A stretch of 41,403 nucleotides of DNA from NCBI GenBank assembly GCA_028293805.1, contig JAQGOC010000018.1, positions 1 to 41,403 of the forward strand, given 5' to 3'. Positions 16,220 through 23,684 of this stretch are shown here, one piece after another. The DNA is from Gammaproteobacteria bacterium. GTDB lineage: Bacteria; Pseudomonadota; Gammaproteobacteria; Steroidobacterales; Steroidobacteraceae. The notes under the pieces are model-generated. The model was not told where the DNA came from, searched no databases, and saw nothing but the letters and a program-made list of their open reading frames with translations. How positions within the stretch are numbered: position 1 is the first letter of the stretch; every line of letters starts with the position of its first letter. The translations under genes and the position numbers were made by a program.

Positions 16220-16243
16220 CGGCGGGACGTTCGAGTCCCGCCG
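16220..16243 (+). terminator. stem-loop downstream of the DUF4142 gene
   Basis: CGGCGGGAC and GTCCCGCCG pair perfectly over 9 bp around the 6-nt loop GTTCGA, 18 bp after the stop codon. No clear T-run follows. It probably ends the DUF4142 transcript or protects its 3' end. Confidence 0.5.
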
Positions 16244-16297
16244 GCCGGCCCGTGCCGAGCTCCCGCCACCTTCGAGCCCATTGATGCGTTTTCCCGT

Positions 16298-17638
16298 ATG
16301 ACATTTTTTCCTGTTGTCCGCCTTGCGATGCTGCTGTCGGGCATCGTGCCTGCGATCGGGCTCACGGCCTGCGCGGGGAATTCGCAATTGCCGGAAATTG
16401 CCGGCACAGGGCCCAGTCCGCCGCTGCCCGCGCCGAGCCACTCTTTGTTCCCGACGGTAAACATCGCGCCGGCGAAGGGATGGGCACCGGGCGCATCGCC
16501 GGTCGCCGCGCCAGGTCTGAAGGTAAGCGCCTTTGCAACGGGGCTCGACCATCCTCGGTGGCTGTATGTTCTGCCCAACGGCGATGTGCTGGTTGCGGAG
16601 ACCAGCGCGCCGGACCGCCCGCGGGATGCCACGGGAATCAAGGGCTGGGTGATGCGCAAAGTCATGAAGAAGGCGGGTAGCACGGTCCCGAGCGCGAACC
16701 GCATCACGCTGCTGCGTGACACGAATGGGGGCGGTGCAGCCACTACGCACACGACCTTTCTGCACGGATTGAGCTCTCCGTACGGCATGGCCCTGGTCGG
16801 CCGGAACTTGTATGTTGCCAACACCGATTCCCTCGTGCGGTTCGATTACCAGCAGGGGGCCACCGAACTGGCGGGCGCCGGGTCGAAGATCGCCGACCTG
16901 CCCGCGGGTCCCATCAACCATCACTGGACGAAGAATGTCATTGCGAGCCCGGACGGCTCGCGGCTGTATGTGACGATCGGCTCCAACAGCAACGCCGCCG
17001 AAAACGGCCTGCCCGCTGAAGAAGGGCGCGCCCGGATCATCGAGATCGACCCAGCGACGGGGGGCTCGCGGCCCCTGGCCACCGGCTTGCGAAATCCGAA
17101 CGGCATGGGCTGGAATCCCCAGACCGGCGCCTTGTGGACGGCGGTGAACGAGCGCGATGAGATCGGTAACGATCTCGTCCCCGACTACATGACAGCCGTG
17201 CGCGACGGGGGTTTCTACGGCTGGCCTTTCAGCTACTACGGAGAGCATATCGACAAGCGCGTCAAGCCGCAGAAGGGCGCTCTTGTCGCGCAGGCCATCG
17301 TTCCCGATTACGCGTTGGGCTCGCATACGGCCTCGCTCGGCCTGACGTTCTATGACGGGCAGCTCTTTCCCGCGCACTACTCCGGCGGGGCCTTTGTCGG
17401 GCAGCACGGCTCATGGAATCGCAAGCCACGCAGCGGGTACAAGGTCGTCTTCGTGCCGTTTGCGAACGGCCAGCCTGCGGGTACACCGGAGGATATCCTG
17501 ACGGGCTTCGTCGATGCCGATGGCCATGCACTGGGGCGTCCCGTTGGAGTCGCTGTCGATCGGACGGGGGCCCTGCTCGTCGCCGATGATGTTGGCAACA
17601 CGATCTGGCGTGTGACGCCCGTCGCTCCGGCTCGCTGA
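16298..17638 (+). CDS. L-sorbosone dehydrogenase-like / PQQ-dependent sugar dehydrogenase-fold lipoprotein
   Basis: A 446-residue exported six-bladed beta-propeller. The N-terminus ends in GLTAC (lipobox, Cys25), then a Pro-rich linker, so it is probably a periplasm-facing lipoprotein. Family segments include [79 protein letters not shown] and [18 protein letters not shown]. Related enzymes oxidise sugars with PQQ or are predicted to. No PQQ synthesis genes are in the window, so both cofactor and substrate are inferred. The next gene begins 11 bp downstream, implying an operon. Confidence 0.88.
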   Translation: MTFFPVVRLAMLLSGIVPAIGLTACAGNSQLPEIAGTGPSPPLPAPSHSLFPTVNIAPAKGWAPGASPVAAPGLKVSAFATGLDHPRWLYVLPNGDVLVAETSAPDRPRDATGIKGWVMRKVMKKAGSTVPSANRITLLRDTNGGGAATTHTTFLHGLSSPYGMALVGRNLYVANTDSLVRFDYQQGATELAGAGSKIADLPAGPINHHWTKNVIASPDGSRLYVTIGSNSNAAENGLPAEEGRARIIEIDPATGGSRPLATGLRNPNGMGWNPQTGALWTAVNERDEIGNDLVPDYMTAVRDGGFYGWPFSYYGEHIDKRVKPQKGALVAQAIVPDYALGSHTASLGLTFYDGQLFPAHYSGGAFVGQHGSWNRKPRSGYKVVFVPFANGQPAGTPEDILTGFVDADGHALGRPVGVAVDRTGALLVADDVGNTIWRVTPVAPAR

Positions 17639-17649
17639 CGCAAGCCACG

Positions 17650-18726
17650 ATGGCCGCGGTACCGGAAGTGCGCAAGGGGCAGGAGAGCGTCCAACTCACA
17701 CGGGACGAGTTTGCACGCCGCTTCCGCCAGCAGTTCTACGATCCGGTCTTTGAGCTGCTGCAGGAGGAGATCGACAAGCTGTGCGCCGCTGCCTGGGATG
17801 GTTACGAGAACGCGCGCAAGAGCCCACGGACGCTCAAGGCCGGAGCGGAATTCGCCGATCCGGACTTCGACCTCTCGGTAGAATGGCTCGCCACGCGCGA
17901 CTCCATCGAGGCGGCCGGGCAGCGCCACCACGATCCCGCGAGTCCGTCGCGGGTGTTGCTCATCTCAGGGGCGTCGCGCAACGATCAGACCTGCCCGGGG
18001 GAGCTGCCGAAGTCGATCCGGCTCCTGCGGCTGGCTCGTGCGGTTCTCGAGAGTCGCAACATCGAAGTCGATGTGCTCGATCTGAGTCATCTGTCGGCAC
18101 AGTACGGACGCCGTATTCTGCCCTGCAAGGCCTGCGTGTCGACGGCGATGCCACTTTGTCATTGGCCCTGCTCGTGTTATCCCAACCACAGCCTGGGGCA
18201 GGTGCATGACTGGATGAACGAGTTGTATCCGCGTTTCGTGGCCGCTCACGGCATCCTGATCGTCACTCCGGTCTACTGGTACCAGTCCCCCAGCGGGCTG
18301 AAGCTGTTGATGGACCGGCTCGTGTGCGCGGACGGCGGAAATCCCGACCCGACGACGACGCGGGGCAAGGACCCCCGGCTTGCCAAACAACTCGAGCTTG
18401 CCGGATGGCATTATCCGCGTCACCTCGCGGGCCGGGCCTTTGCGGTCGTGGTTCATGGAGATGCCGCTGGCGTCGAAACGCTCCGTCGCGCGCTTGTCGA
18501 CTGGCTCACCGACATGCGGCTCGTGCAGGCGGGAGACGCCGCCGCGTTGGACCGATACGTGGGCTACTACGGCCCGTACGCGAGCAGCCACGAAGCGCTC
18601 GATGCGGATTTCCCGTTTCAGGAGGAGGTGCGCAACGCCGCCCGGGCCCTCGCGAACGAGATTCAAATGCTGCGTCAGGGCCGACGCGAGCCGGATGAGC
18701 ATCTGCACGACCCCCGTCCGAAATAA
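17650..18726 (+). CDS. flavodoxin-fold NAD(P)H-dependent oxidoreductase with a Cys-rich insert
   Basis: A 358-residue protein of the NADPH-dependent FMN reductase/flavodoxin superfamily. Residues 1-95 form a helical extension not found in minimal family members. The flavodoxin fold starts at SRVLLISGASRN (residues about 98-110), and the FMN-contacting TPVYWYQSPSGLKLLMDR loop is clear. Between them is a Cys cluster, C159, C162, C170, C174 and C176, that could bind a metal or an iron-sulfur cluster as in Isf-type iron-sulfur flavoproteins, though the spacing differs. It follows the sugar-dehydrogenase-like gene by 11 bp and is probably cotranscribed with it, although one product is exported and this one looks cytoplasmic. 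Confidence 0.82.
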   Translation: MAAVPEVRKGQESVQLTRDEFARRFRQQFYDPVFELLQEEIDKLCAAAWDGYENARKSPRTLKAGAEFADPDFDLSVEWLATRDSIEAAGQRHHDPASPSRVLLISGASRNDQTCPGELPKSIRLLRLARAVLESRNIEVDVLDLSHLSAQYGRRILPCKACVSTAMPLCHWPCSCYPNHSLGQVHDWMNELYPRFVAAHGILIVTPVYWYQSPSGLKLLMDRLVCADGGNPDPTTTRGKDPRLAKQLELAGWHYPRHLAGRAFAVVVHGDAAGVETLRRALVDWLTDMRLVQAGDAAALDRYVGYYGPYASSHEALDADFPFQEEVRNAARALANEIQMLRQGRREPDEHLHDPRPK

Positions 18727-18901
18727 CAGGCCGTGTAGGAAAGTTGCCGGGCTCACAGCGGGGGAGTGTGCCAGAAGCGTTGCGCACGGGCGGCTATCCG
18801 CACTTTGCGCCACTGTGCGAACGGCTGCGGTCAGTTGGCGGCGCCAGGCGGCGAACGTTTCCGCTCGCCCGTCGATGACGTAAGGGTGCTCACGCGAGCC
18901 G

Positions 18902-19102
18902 TCATGGATTGTGCGGAAAGCCCTCGTTCGGCTCCTCAGTCCCATCGCCGTGCTTGCCTTCGTCAGCGGGGCGGTCGCGATATTCAGGTGTATCCGATTT
19001 GGAGCGCTCGCCCGCCCGCCCCGCCTCGTCGGCCGAACCTGAACGCGGCCGGGGCTTTCCGGGCGGGTTGCGCCCGTGCGGGTTCGATTGAGGGTCAACC
19101 AT
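18902..19102 (-). CDS. small polar, low-complexity protein
   Basis: A 66-residue frame beginning MVDPQSNPHGRN and ending EEPNEGFPHNP. It is rich in Pro, Gly, Glu, Asp and Arg with no hydrophobic core, so it is probably disordered. The ATG at 19102 is preceded by CGGAGA with 8-bp spacing, which is the main evidence that it is real. It sits in the roughly 540-bp interval between the flavoprotein and DUF5996 genes, where nothing else is visible. I do not recognise it. Confidence 0.45.
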   Translation of the reverse strand: MVDPQSNPHGRNPPGKPRPRSGSADEAGRAGERSKSDTPEYRDRPADEGKHGDGTEEPNEGFPHNP

Positions 19103-19266
19103 GCGTTTGTCTCCGAAAAGCCTTTGGAATAGACGCGGATACCAACGCGATTCAACGCAGCACAGTTCCGGAGCGTTTTTTGCAATGGAGAGGGAGACTC
19201 CGGAGGCGTGCGCGTGGCCGGTTGTGCGTGCAACGGTGCAGCGCAGGCAGGAGCCGGCGTTCCGCG

Positions 19267-20169
19267 TCAGGACGAGGCCGGCCGTTCCAGACTCTGGCGA
19301 TCCCATTTCGCCAGCCTGGCGCCAGCTTCGTACGTCGTTTTCATGAAGCCCTCCAGCGCCTTCGCAGGGTCCTCCTCGGCGCGCATCTTCTCGTAGGGCA
19401 GGATGAACTCGGACACTTCGGGGCTGTAGAACGCACTCGCCGGCAGGACGCGCGCATCCTTGAAGCCGGCAGGCTCCGGCGCCGCGTAGGCGTAAAAGGC
19501 TGCGTAGGGTGTCGCGCCGCTGCCAGGCCAGAAACCATGACTGATGACTTCGTGAGAGTAGGCCTCGCGGGTGATCGGGTCGGCCCCGGGCCGCTCGGGC
19601 GCGGGCCGCCCCGAGAACCGGGTCACCGCAAGGTCGAAGCTGCCCCAGAAAAAATGGACCGGGCTGCACTTGCCGACGAATCCTGCCCGGAAGCCCTGCA
19701 TCACCCGCGAGGCCTGCAGGAGGATCTGCCAGAAGCGGTGCGCGTAGGCGGCCTCGTACGAGGCATGGACCGTGTCCAGCTCGAAGCGGATCGGATCGGG
19801 GACCTCAACGGGCAGGGTCCAGATCTTCACGTCGATCCCAAGCTCATGGAGCATGCGCATCGTATCGCGGTAGAACTCCGCAACCGAACGGGCCGACAGC
19901 GGTATGTTCCTGCTGGCCCCGTCGGAACAACGCGTAAGCAGTTGGTGCTCGAGGAAATCGAAAGTCATGTTGAACGTGCGCCCTCCGTAGGGGAGCGCCG
20001 GCGTCGACAGTCCGCGCGACGTGACTAGAAGGGTCACGTTCCAGAAGTGGTTCACCCGCGGTGTCAGCGCGAGACAGATCTTGCCGACGATCTGCGTCCA
20101 CATGTGCAGTGTGGCGCAAGTCTCACGCCACAGCTCAAGAGGCAGTTCCGGCCAGGATTCGTCTGTCAC
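19267..20169 (-). CDS. DUF5996 family protein
   Basis: A 300-residue soluble protein that matches DUF5996. It opens with WPELPLELWRETCATLHMWTQIVGKICLALTPRVNHFWNV and continues with VTSRGLSTPALPYG and FDFLEHQL. The middle holds FVGKCSPVHFFWGSFDLAVTRFSGR and SHEVISHGFWPG, and the C-terminal third has FYAYAAPEP and EFILPYEKM. These blocks are strongly conserved in the family and rich in aromatics and histidines. I chose GTG 20169, which places the WPxLP block near the N-terminus; an in-frame GTG at 20205 is an alternative, and neither has a strong ribosome binding site. Function is unknown. Confidence 0.85.
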   Translation of the reverse strand: MTDESWPELPLELWRETCATLHMWTQIVGKICLALTPRVNHFWNVTLLVTSRGLSTPALPYGGRTFNMTFDFLEHQLLTRCSDGASRNIPLSARSVAEFYRDTMRMLHELGIDVKIWTLPVEVPDPIRFELDTVHASYEAAYAHRFWQILLQASRVMQGFRAGFVGKCSPVHFFWGSFDLAVTRFSGRPAPERPGADPITREAYSHEVISHGFWPGSGATPYAAFYAYAAPEPAGFKDARVLPASAFYSPEVSEFILPYEKMRAEEDPAKALEGFMKTTYEAGARLAKWDRQSLERPASS

Positions 20170-20333
20170 GCGTGCATTCTGCGCCCGGACGGTCCCGGCT
20201 TGCACGCGCGATCGCGCGGCGTGGCTAGAATACCGGAAGCTTCACAACGTTGCGTCGACGCACAATTACCGCACAAGCAGGCACGACGCAGGCAGAACGC
20301 ATCCGACGTACGGGCAGGTCACGCCGCTAACGC

Positions 20334-21302
20334 CTAGAGCCACTTGGCTTTGCGAAACCGGTACACCAGATAGCCGTCGAGCGCCGCCATGAGTCCCATG
20401 CACAGCGGATACCCGTAACGCCAATGCAGCTCCGGCATGTGTTCGAAGTTCATGCCGTAGACGCCGACGATCAGCGTGGGAATGGCAACCAACGCCGCAT
20501 ACGCCGTCAGGCGCTTCATCGTCTCGTTTTCCTGCATCGCGATCATCGAGAGATTGACCGAGGTGGCCGCGGTGACGGTGTCGCGATTGGACTCTATGGT
20601 CTGGTTGAGCCGCTGCAGGTGATCATAGATGTCCCGAAAATACTCGCGCAGGCCGGCCACCATGGCCGGGACACGCGCGCCGGACAGGTTCGAGACGCCC
20701 TCGAGCAGCGGCGCCACGGCATGCTTGAGTGTCATCAGCCGTTGCTTGAGCTCGTACAATGCCTGGATGTTGGTGCGCGGTTCGCCGTTGACCACGAAGA
20801 TGCGCTTCTCGATGTCCTCGAGACTGTTTTCCAGCTGATCGAGAACCGGGAAGTAGCGATCGACGACGGCATCCATCAACGCGTAAAGAACGTAACAGGA
20901 TCCGAGGCGGAGTTGCTCCGGCTCGGCCTCGCAGCGCGCCCGTACGTCGTCAAATCCCTTCTCGACACCGCTGCGTACCGAAAGAAGGTAGTTGGGGCCG
21001 GCGAAGATATCGACCTCTCCAACGCGCAGCTCAGCGTCATCGAGCTCGACCATGTGCAGAACGGCGAACAGCGAATCGCCGTATTCCTCGATTTTCGGAC
21101 GCTGGTGGCCCTGCTGCGCATCTTCCACCGCCAGCGGGTGCAGCCCGAATTCCTTCTGCAGCTCTTCCAGCAGCGCGGCGTCGCGTTCGCGCAGCGCGAC
21201 CCAGACGAAGCAATCCGGCTGACAGACGTAGGTGTGAATCTCGGCGGCGGGAATTTCGGCGACTTTTTTGCCAGCGCGGTAGACGACGCACTTGATCAGC
21301 AT
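20334..21302 (-). CDS. corA: CorA family Mg2+/Co2+ transporter
   Basis: A 322-residue inner-membrane divalent-cation channel. The large N-terminal cytoplasmic alpha/beta domain (1-240) includes the long stalk helix (LKQRLMTLKHAVAPLLEGVSNL...). Two C-terminal helices follow, and the signature YGMN (G283-M284-N285) ends the first, continuing with the FEHMPEL loop. The C-terminus is basic (RFRKAKWL), as in CorA. CorA proteins pentamerise and are gated by cytoplasmic Mg2+. It lies on the same strand as the flanking DUF5996 and Ymh genes, but with gaps of over 100 bp, so cotranscription is unclear. No Mg2+ riboswitch was recognised upstream. Confidence 0.95.
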   Translation of the reverse strand: MLIKCVVYRAGKKVAEIPAAEIHTYVCQPDCFVWVALRERDAALLEELQKEFGLHPLAVEDAQQGHQRPKIEEYGDSLFAVLHMVELDDAELRVGEVDIFAGPNYLLSVRSGVEKGFDDVRARCEAEPEQLRLGSCYVLYALMDAVVDRYFPVLDQLENSLEDIEKRIFVVNGEPRTNIQALYELKQRLMTLKHAVAPLLEGVSNLSGARVPAMVAGLREYFRDIYDHLQRLNQTIESNRDTVTAATSVNLSMIAMQENETMKRLTAYAALVAIPTLIVGVYGMNFEHMPELHWRYGYPLCMGLMAALDGYLVYRFRKAKWL

Positions 21303-21405
21303 GGGTGGCTAGTTTCGCCTCGCTTCCTGGATCGCGGGATTCTAGCCCTTGCCGCAGTGGACGTCTTGCGCATGCGGCGCCGGAGCACCTCTTGCGGGTC
21401 GCCGT

Positions 21406-22104
21406 TTACCTGCTGCCAGCGGCTCTCTTCGGCTTGCGCGCGTCCACAACACGCAGCAGAAAGCTGATAAAGCCCAGCACCTCGCGGCAGGTGTCCGCAT
21501 CGAACGGCACGAGGCTGCGGCTCGAGGAAGCCCCGAAGCGGGCGCTCGCGCCGAGAAACAAATCGAGCAACGCCTGTTGCTCTTCCGAAGTCTCCGTTGC
21601 CGCGGTGAGCTTCCCGGTGCCGGGCTCGAGCGCAGCACGCATCAGCTGCACGGCAGTGTCCTTCGGCTCCCCGGCTACCGCGGCCCTGACTTCCATTTCC
21701 AGGAGCGTGATGGCTTCGAGGGCGGCGCCGTCATAGTCGCCACGAACATATTTCGTGTAGACGGTCGTGCGAAGCGCAGGGTGCCACGCGTCTCTTCGCG
21801 TTGATGTCATCGCAAGAGCGGCATTCACGTCCGCGTCCGTGTTAGCCGCCTCGCCCCGCCGCGTGATGAAATACCAGTAGATATTGTTGTCTTCGGGATC
21901 CATCGCGATCAGGCCGCCGCTTTCCAGGAGGCTCCAGGCCTCCGCGACACACCTGCCCACGGCGCGATCGAGATTCGACACGATGAAGCCGAGCGAGATG
22001 CGCTCGCCGGGGCGGGGCCACTTTTCTTTCAAAGTGGCCAATAGCTGCGGCGCGAGCTCTTCAGGGGCGAGCTGCAGAATGGAATTGAGGTCGGGAAGCG
22101 GCAT
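21406..22104 (-). CDS. TIGR02391 (Ymh) family protein
   Basis: A 232-residue protein. Residues 1-110 look like a winged-helix-type N-terminal region (LAPQLLATLKEKWPR). Residues 115-225 match the Ymh C-terminal domain: VRGDYDGAALEAITLLEMEVRAAVAG, VQLMRAALEPGTGKLTAATETSEEQQALLDLFLGASARFG. The usual NPxxHR at the end of that block is replaced by GASSSRSLVPF, so the most conserved polar motif appears lost or altered. Ymh proteins occur in many bacteria, often near mobile or defence genes, with no settled function. Neighbours here (corA, thioesterase) are housekeeping. Confidence 0.72.
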   Translation of the reverse strand: MPLPDLNSILQLAPEELAPQLLATLKEKWPRPGERISLGFIVSNLDRAVGRCVAEAWSLLESGGLIAMDPEDNNIYWYFITRRGEAANTDADVNAALAMTSTRRDAWHPALRTTVYTKYVRGDYDGAALEAITLLEMEVRAAVAGEPKDTAVQLMRAALEPGTGKLTAATETSEEQQALLDLFLGASARFGASSSRSLVPFDADTCREVLGFISFLLRVVDARKPKRAAGSR

Positions 22105-22340
22105 GGGTCACCCTTTGATGGGCGTCCCACGAGGCGGCAGAGCGTGGAATCCGCGCCGACTGTGAGACGCGGTCGGGCTACAACCTAGCAGGATTCGGGT
22201 GCGGATACGAGCCGCGAATGCTCCGCGTCAACCCGGCTGGCCGCGCCATGCAAGCTGGAGCGCGGGAGGCTAAACTCACGCATCGGGTCAAGAGCAATGC
22301 AATCCGGGCCCGGATCGGGCCCTTGGGCGAGCGATCTACG

Positions 22341-22847
22341 ATGTCAGCCTTCCAGCGTGAGATTCTCGTGCGGTTTGGGCACTGCGATGCCGCCGGCTGG
22401 GTGTTCTACCCGCGCTATTTCGAGATGATCAGCGATTTCGTCGAGGACTGGTTCGAGGAGGGGCTCACCGCCAGCGCTCCCGGCTTGTTTCATCACAAGC
22501 AGATTCTCACTCCCTCGGTGCATTTTACCGTTGATTTCACCAGACCGACCCGATACGGAGACCGGCTCACTTTCAATCTGTGGGCCGTGAAGGTCGGGCG
22601 GACGTCCTGCGAGCTGCGTATCGAGGCCTCCCATGGGGGTGAGCTGCGCATGTGTGTGAAGCAGGTGCTCGTTTTCATTTCCGCTGCCACCGCCCGCGCG
22701 ACGGCGATTCCACCGGAGCTCATCAGCCGGATGCAGCGGTTTGCGGCCGATTCCGGCCAGAGTGCCGACGAGAGCCCCGGGAAGGGGCCCGTGATGTCGC
22801 ACGGGGTGCGCCGGAAATCTGGCCGCAAGCGCCCGGCCCGCCTATGA
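22341..22847 (+). CDS. acyl-CoA thioesterase, 4-hydroxybenzoyl-CoA thioesterase (hotdog) family
   Basis: A 168-residue hotdog protein. The catalytic block is VRFGHCDAAGWVFYPRYFEM, with the nucleophilic/base Asp16, followed by the hotdog helix (ISDFVEDWFEEGL). The strands FTVDFTRPTRYGDRLTFNLWAVKVGRTSCELRIEA and CVKQVLVFI follow. These enzymes hydrolyse aromatic or short-chain acyl-CoAs. The ATG at 22341 starts right before the first strand; an open frame to 22218 has no family similarity. The basic C-terminal tail (RRKSGRKRPARL) is unusual but low complexity. The substrate is unknown. Confidence 0.9.
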   Translation: MSAFQREILVRFGHCDAAGWVFYPRYFEMISDFVEDWFEEGLTASAPGLFHHKQILTPSVHFTVDFTRPTRYGDRLTFNLWAVKVGRTSCELRIEASHGGELRMCVKQVLVFISAATARATAIPPELISRMQRFAADSGQSADESPGKGPVMSHGVRRKSGRKRPARL

Positions 22848-22870
22848 TTCGACCCGTAGGACCGGCGTGG

Positions 22871-22888
22871 AGCCCGGGAATCGCCGGG
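22871..22888 (+). terminator. short stem-loop after the thioesterase gene
   Basis: GCCCGG and CCGGGC pair around the loop GAATCG, 23 bp after the stop codon. No T-run follows, so termination is only possible. Confidence 0.3.
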
Positions 22889-22933
22889 CCCCGCTAACCC
22901 CGCTTCCGGCGACCGTGAAACTGGAAGAGAAAT

Positions 22934-23632
22934 ATGGCTTTCAGCCCCCGTGAGATGCTGGCCGCCTGCGCGGCAGTGATGCTGATCATGACTTCGGCTC
23001 GTGCGCAGGAGAGCGCGGCGCCGCGAAGCGGCGTCTGGCCGGACACTCTCACCGCGCGTGTCGAGGCGCTTGCTCTTCTGGAGACGCTGAACGCCGACTT
23101 GCTGGGCAACGACAGCGCGACGCTCACCCTCGATCGCTGGTGTGAGGCCCATAGAATGGCATCTCCGGCGAAAATCGTCGCGGAGCGGGTCTCTGGTGGC
23201 GACAAGCCGCCCACGCAGGACATCAGGCAGTTGCTCGGAGTCAATGCAACCGATTCCGTGCGCTATCGGCACGTCCGGTTGCATTGTGGCAGCCACGTGC
23301 TGTCGGATGCGGATAACTGGTATGTGCCGTCACGGCTTACCCCCGACATGAACCGGCTGCTCGATACGACTGACACCGCCTTCGGAAGAGCGGTGCAGGC
23401 GCTCCATTTCCACCGTCGCACACTTTCGGCGAAGCTTCTCTGGTGGCCGCTTCCGCAAGGCTGGGAGATGGGGGCCGCGTTACCGGCGGCAGGCTCAGGA
23501 CCGCTGCAAGTTCCATCGCAAACCATCGAGCATCGCGCGGTGCTCTCGCTTCCCGACGGAACTGCCTTCAGCGTCGTAGTCGAGACCTACACGAACGAGG
23601 TGCTTGGTTTCCCGCCGCCGCCGCGCCTATAG
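22934..23632 (+). CDS. exported chorismate-pyruvate-lyase-like protein
   Basis: A 232-residue protein with a clear signal peptide (residues 1-24, ending SARAQ). The mature part resembles the UbiC/DUF98 chorismate lyase fold: a helical opening (RVEALALLETLNADLLGNDSATLTLDRWC), then VRYRHVRLHCGSHVLSDADNWYVPSRLTPDMNRLL with the arginine and A(D/E)xWYxP features of lyase active sites, then TDTAFGRAVQALHFHRRTL and a C-terminal strand ETYTNEVLG. Authentic UbiC is cytoplasmic and makes 4-hydroxybenzoate for ubiquinone. An exported homologue cannot use cytosolic chorismate directly, so its role is likely different. GGAAGAG precedes the ATG. Confidence 0.65.
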   Translation: MAFSPREMLAACAAVMLIMTSARAQESAAPRSGVWPDTLTARVEALALLETLNADLLGNDSATLTLDRWCEAHRMASPAKIVAERVSGGDKPPTQDIRQLLGVNATDSVRYRHVRLHCGSHVLSDADNWYVPSRLTPDMNRLLDTTDTAFGRAVQALHFHRRTLSAKLLWWPLPQGWEMGAALPAAGSGPLQVPSQTIEHRAVLSLPDGTAFSVVVETYTNEVLGFPPPPRL

Positions 23633-23684
23633 CCGTTCACGCCGCGCGCTCCACACGCGGAGCGTTTCCCGTTTGTTGCGGCTA

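Noticed and set aside
16220-16243. tRNA T-arm-like GTTCGAGTCCCG
   Set aside because: The loop and stem look like a T-arm, but there is no D-arm, anticodon arm or acceptor stem in the flanking 80 bases; it is better explained as a terminator-like hairpin.
17965-19233. 422-codon minus-strand frame
   Set aside because: It lies mostly antisense to the flavodoxin-fold gene and is Arg/Ser/His-rich without motifs.
21406-22104. Ymh protein as a marker of a defence system
   Set aside because: Its neighbours are corA and a thioesterase; no toxin, nuclease, restriction or phage genes are present.
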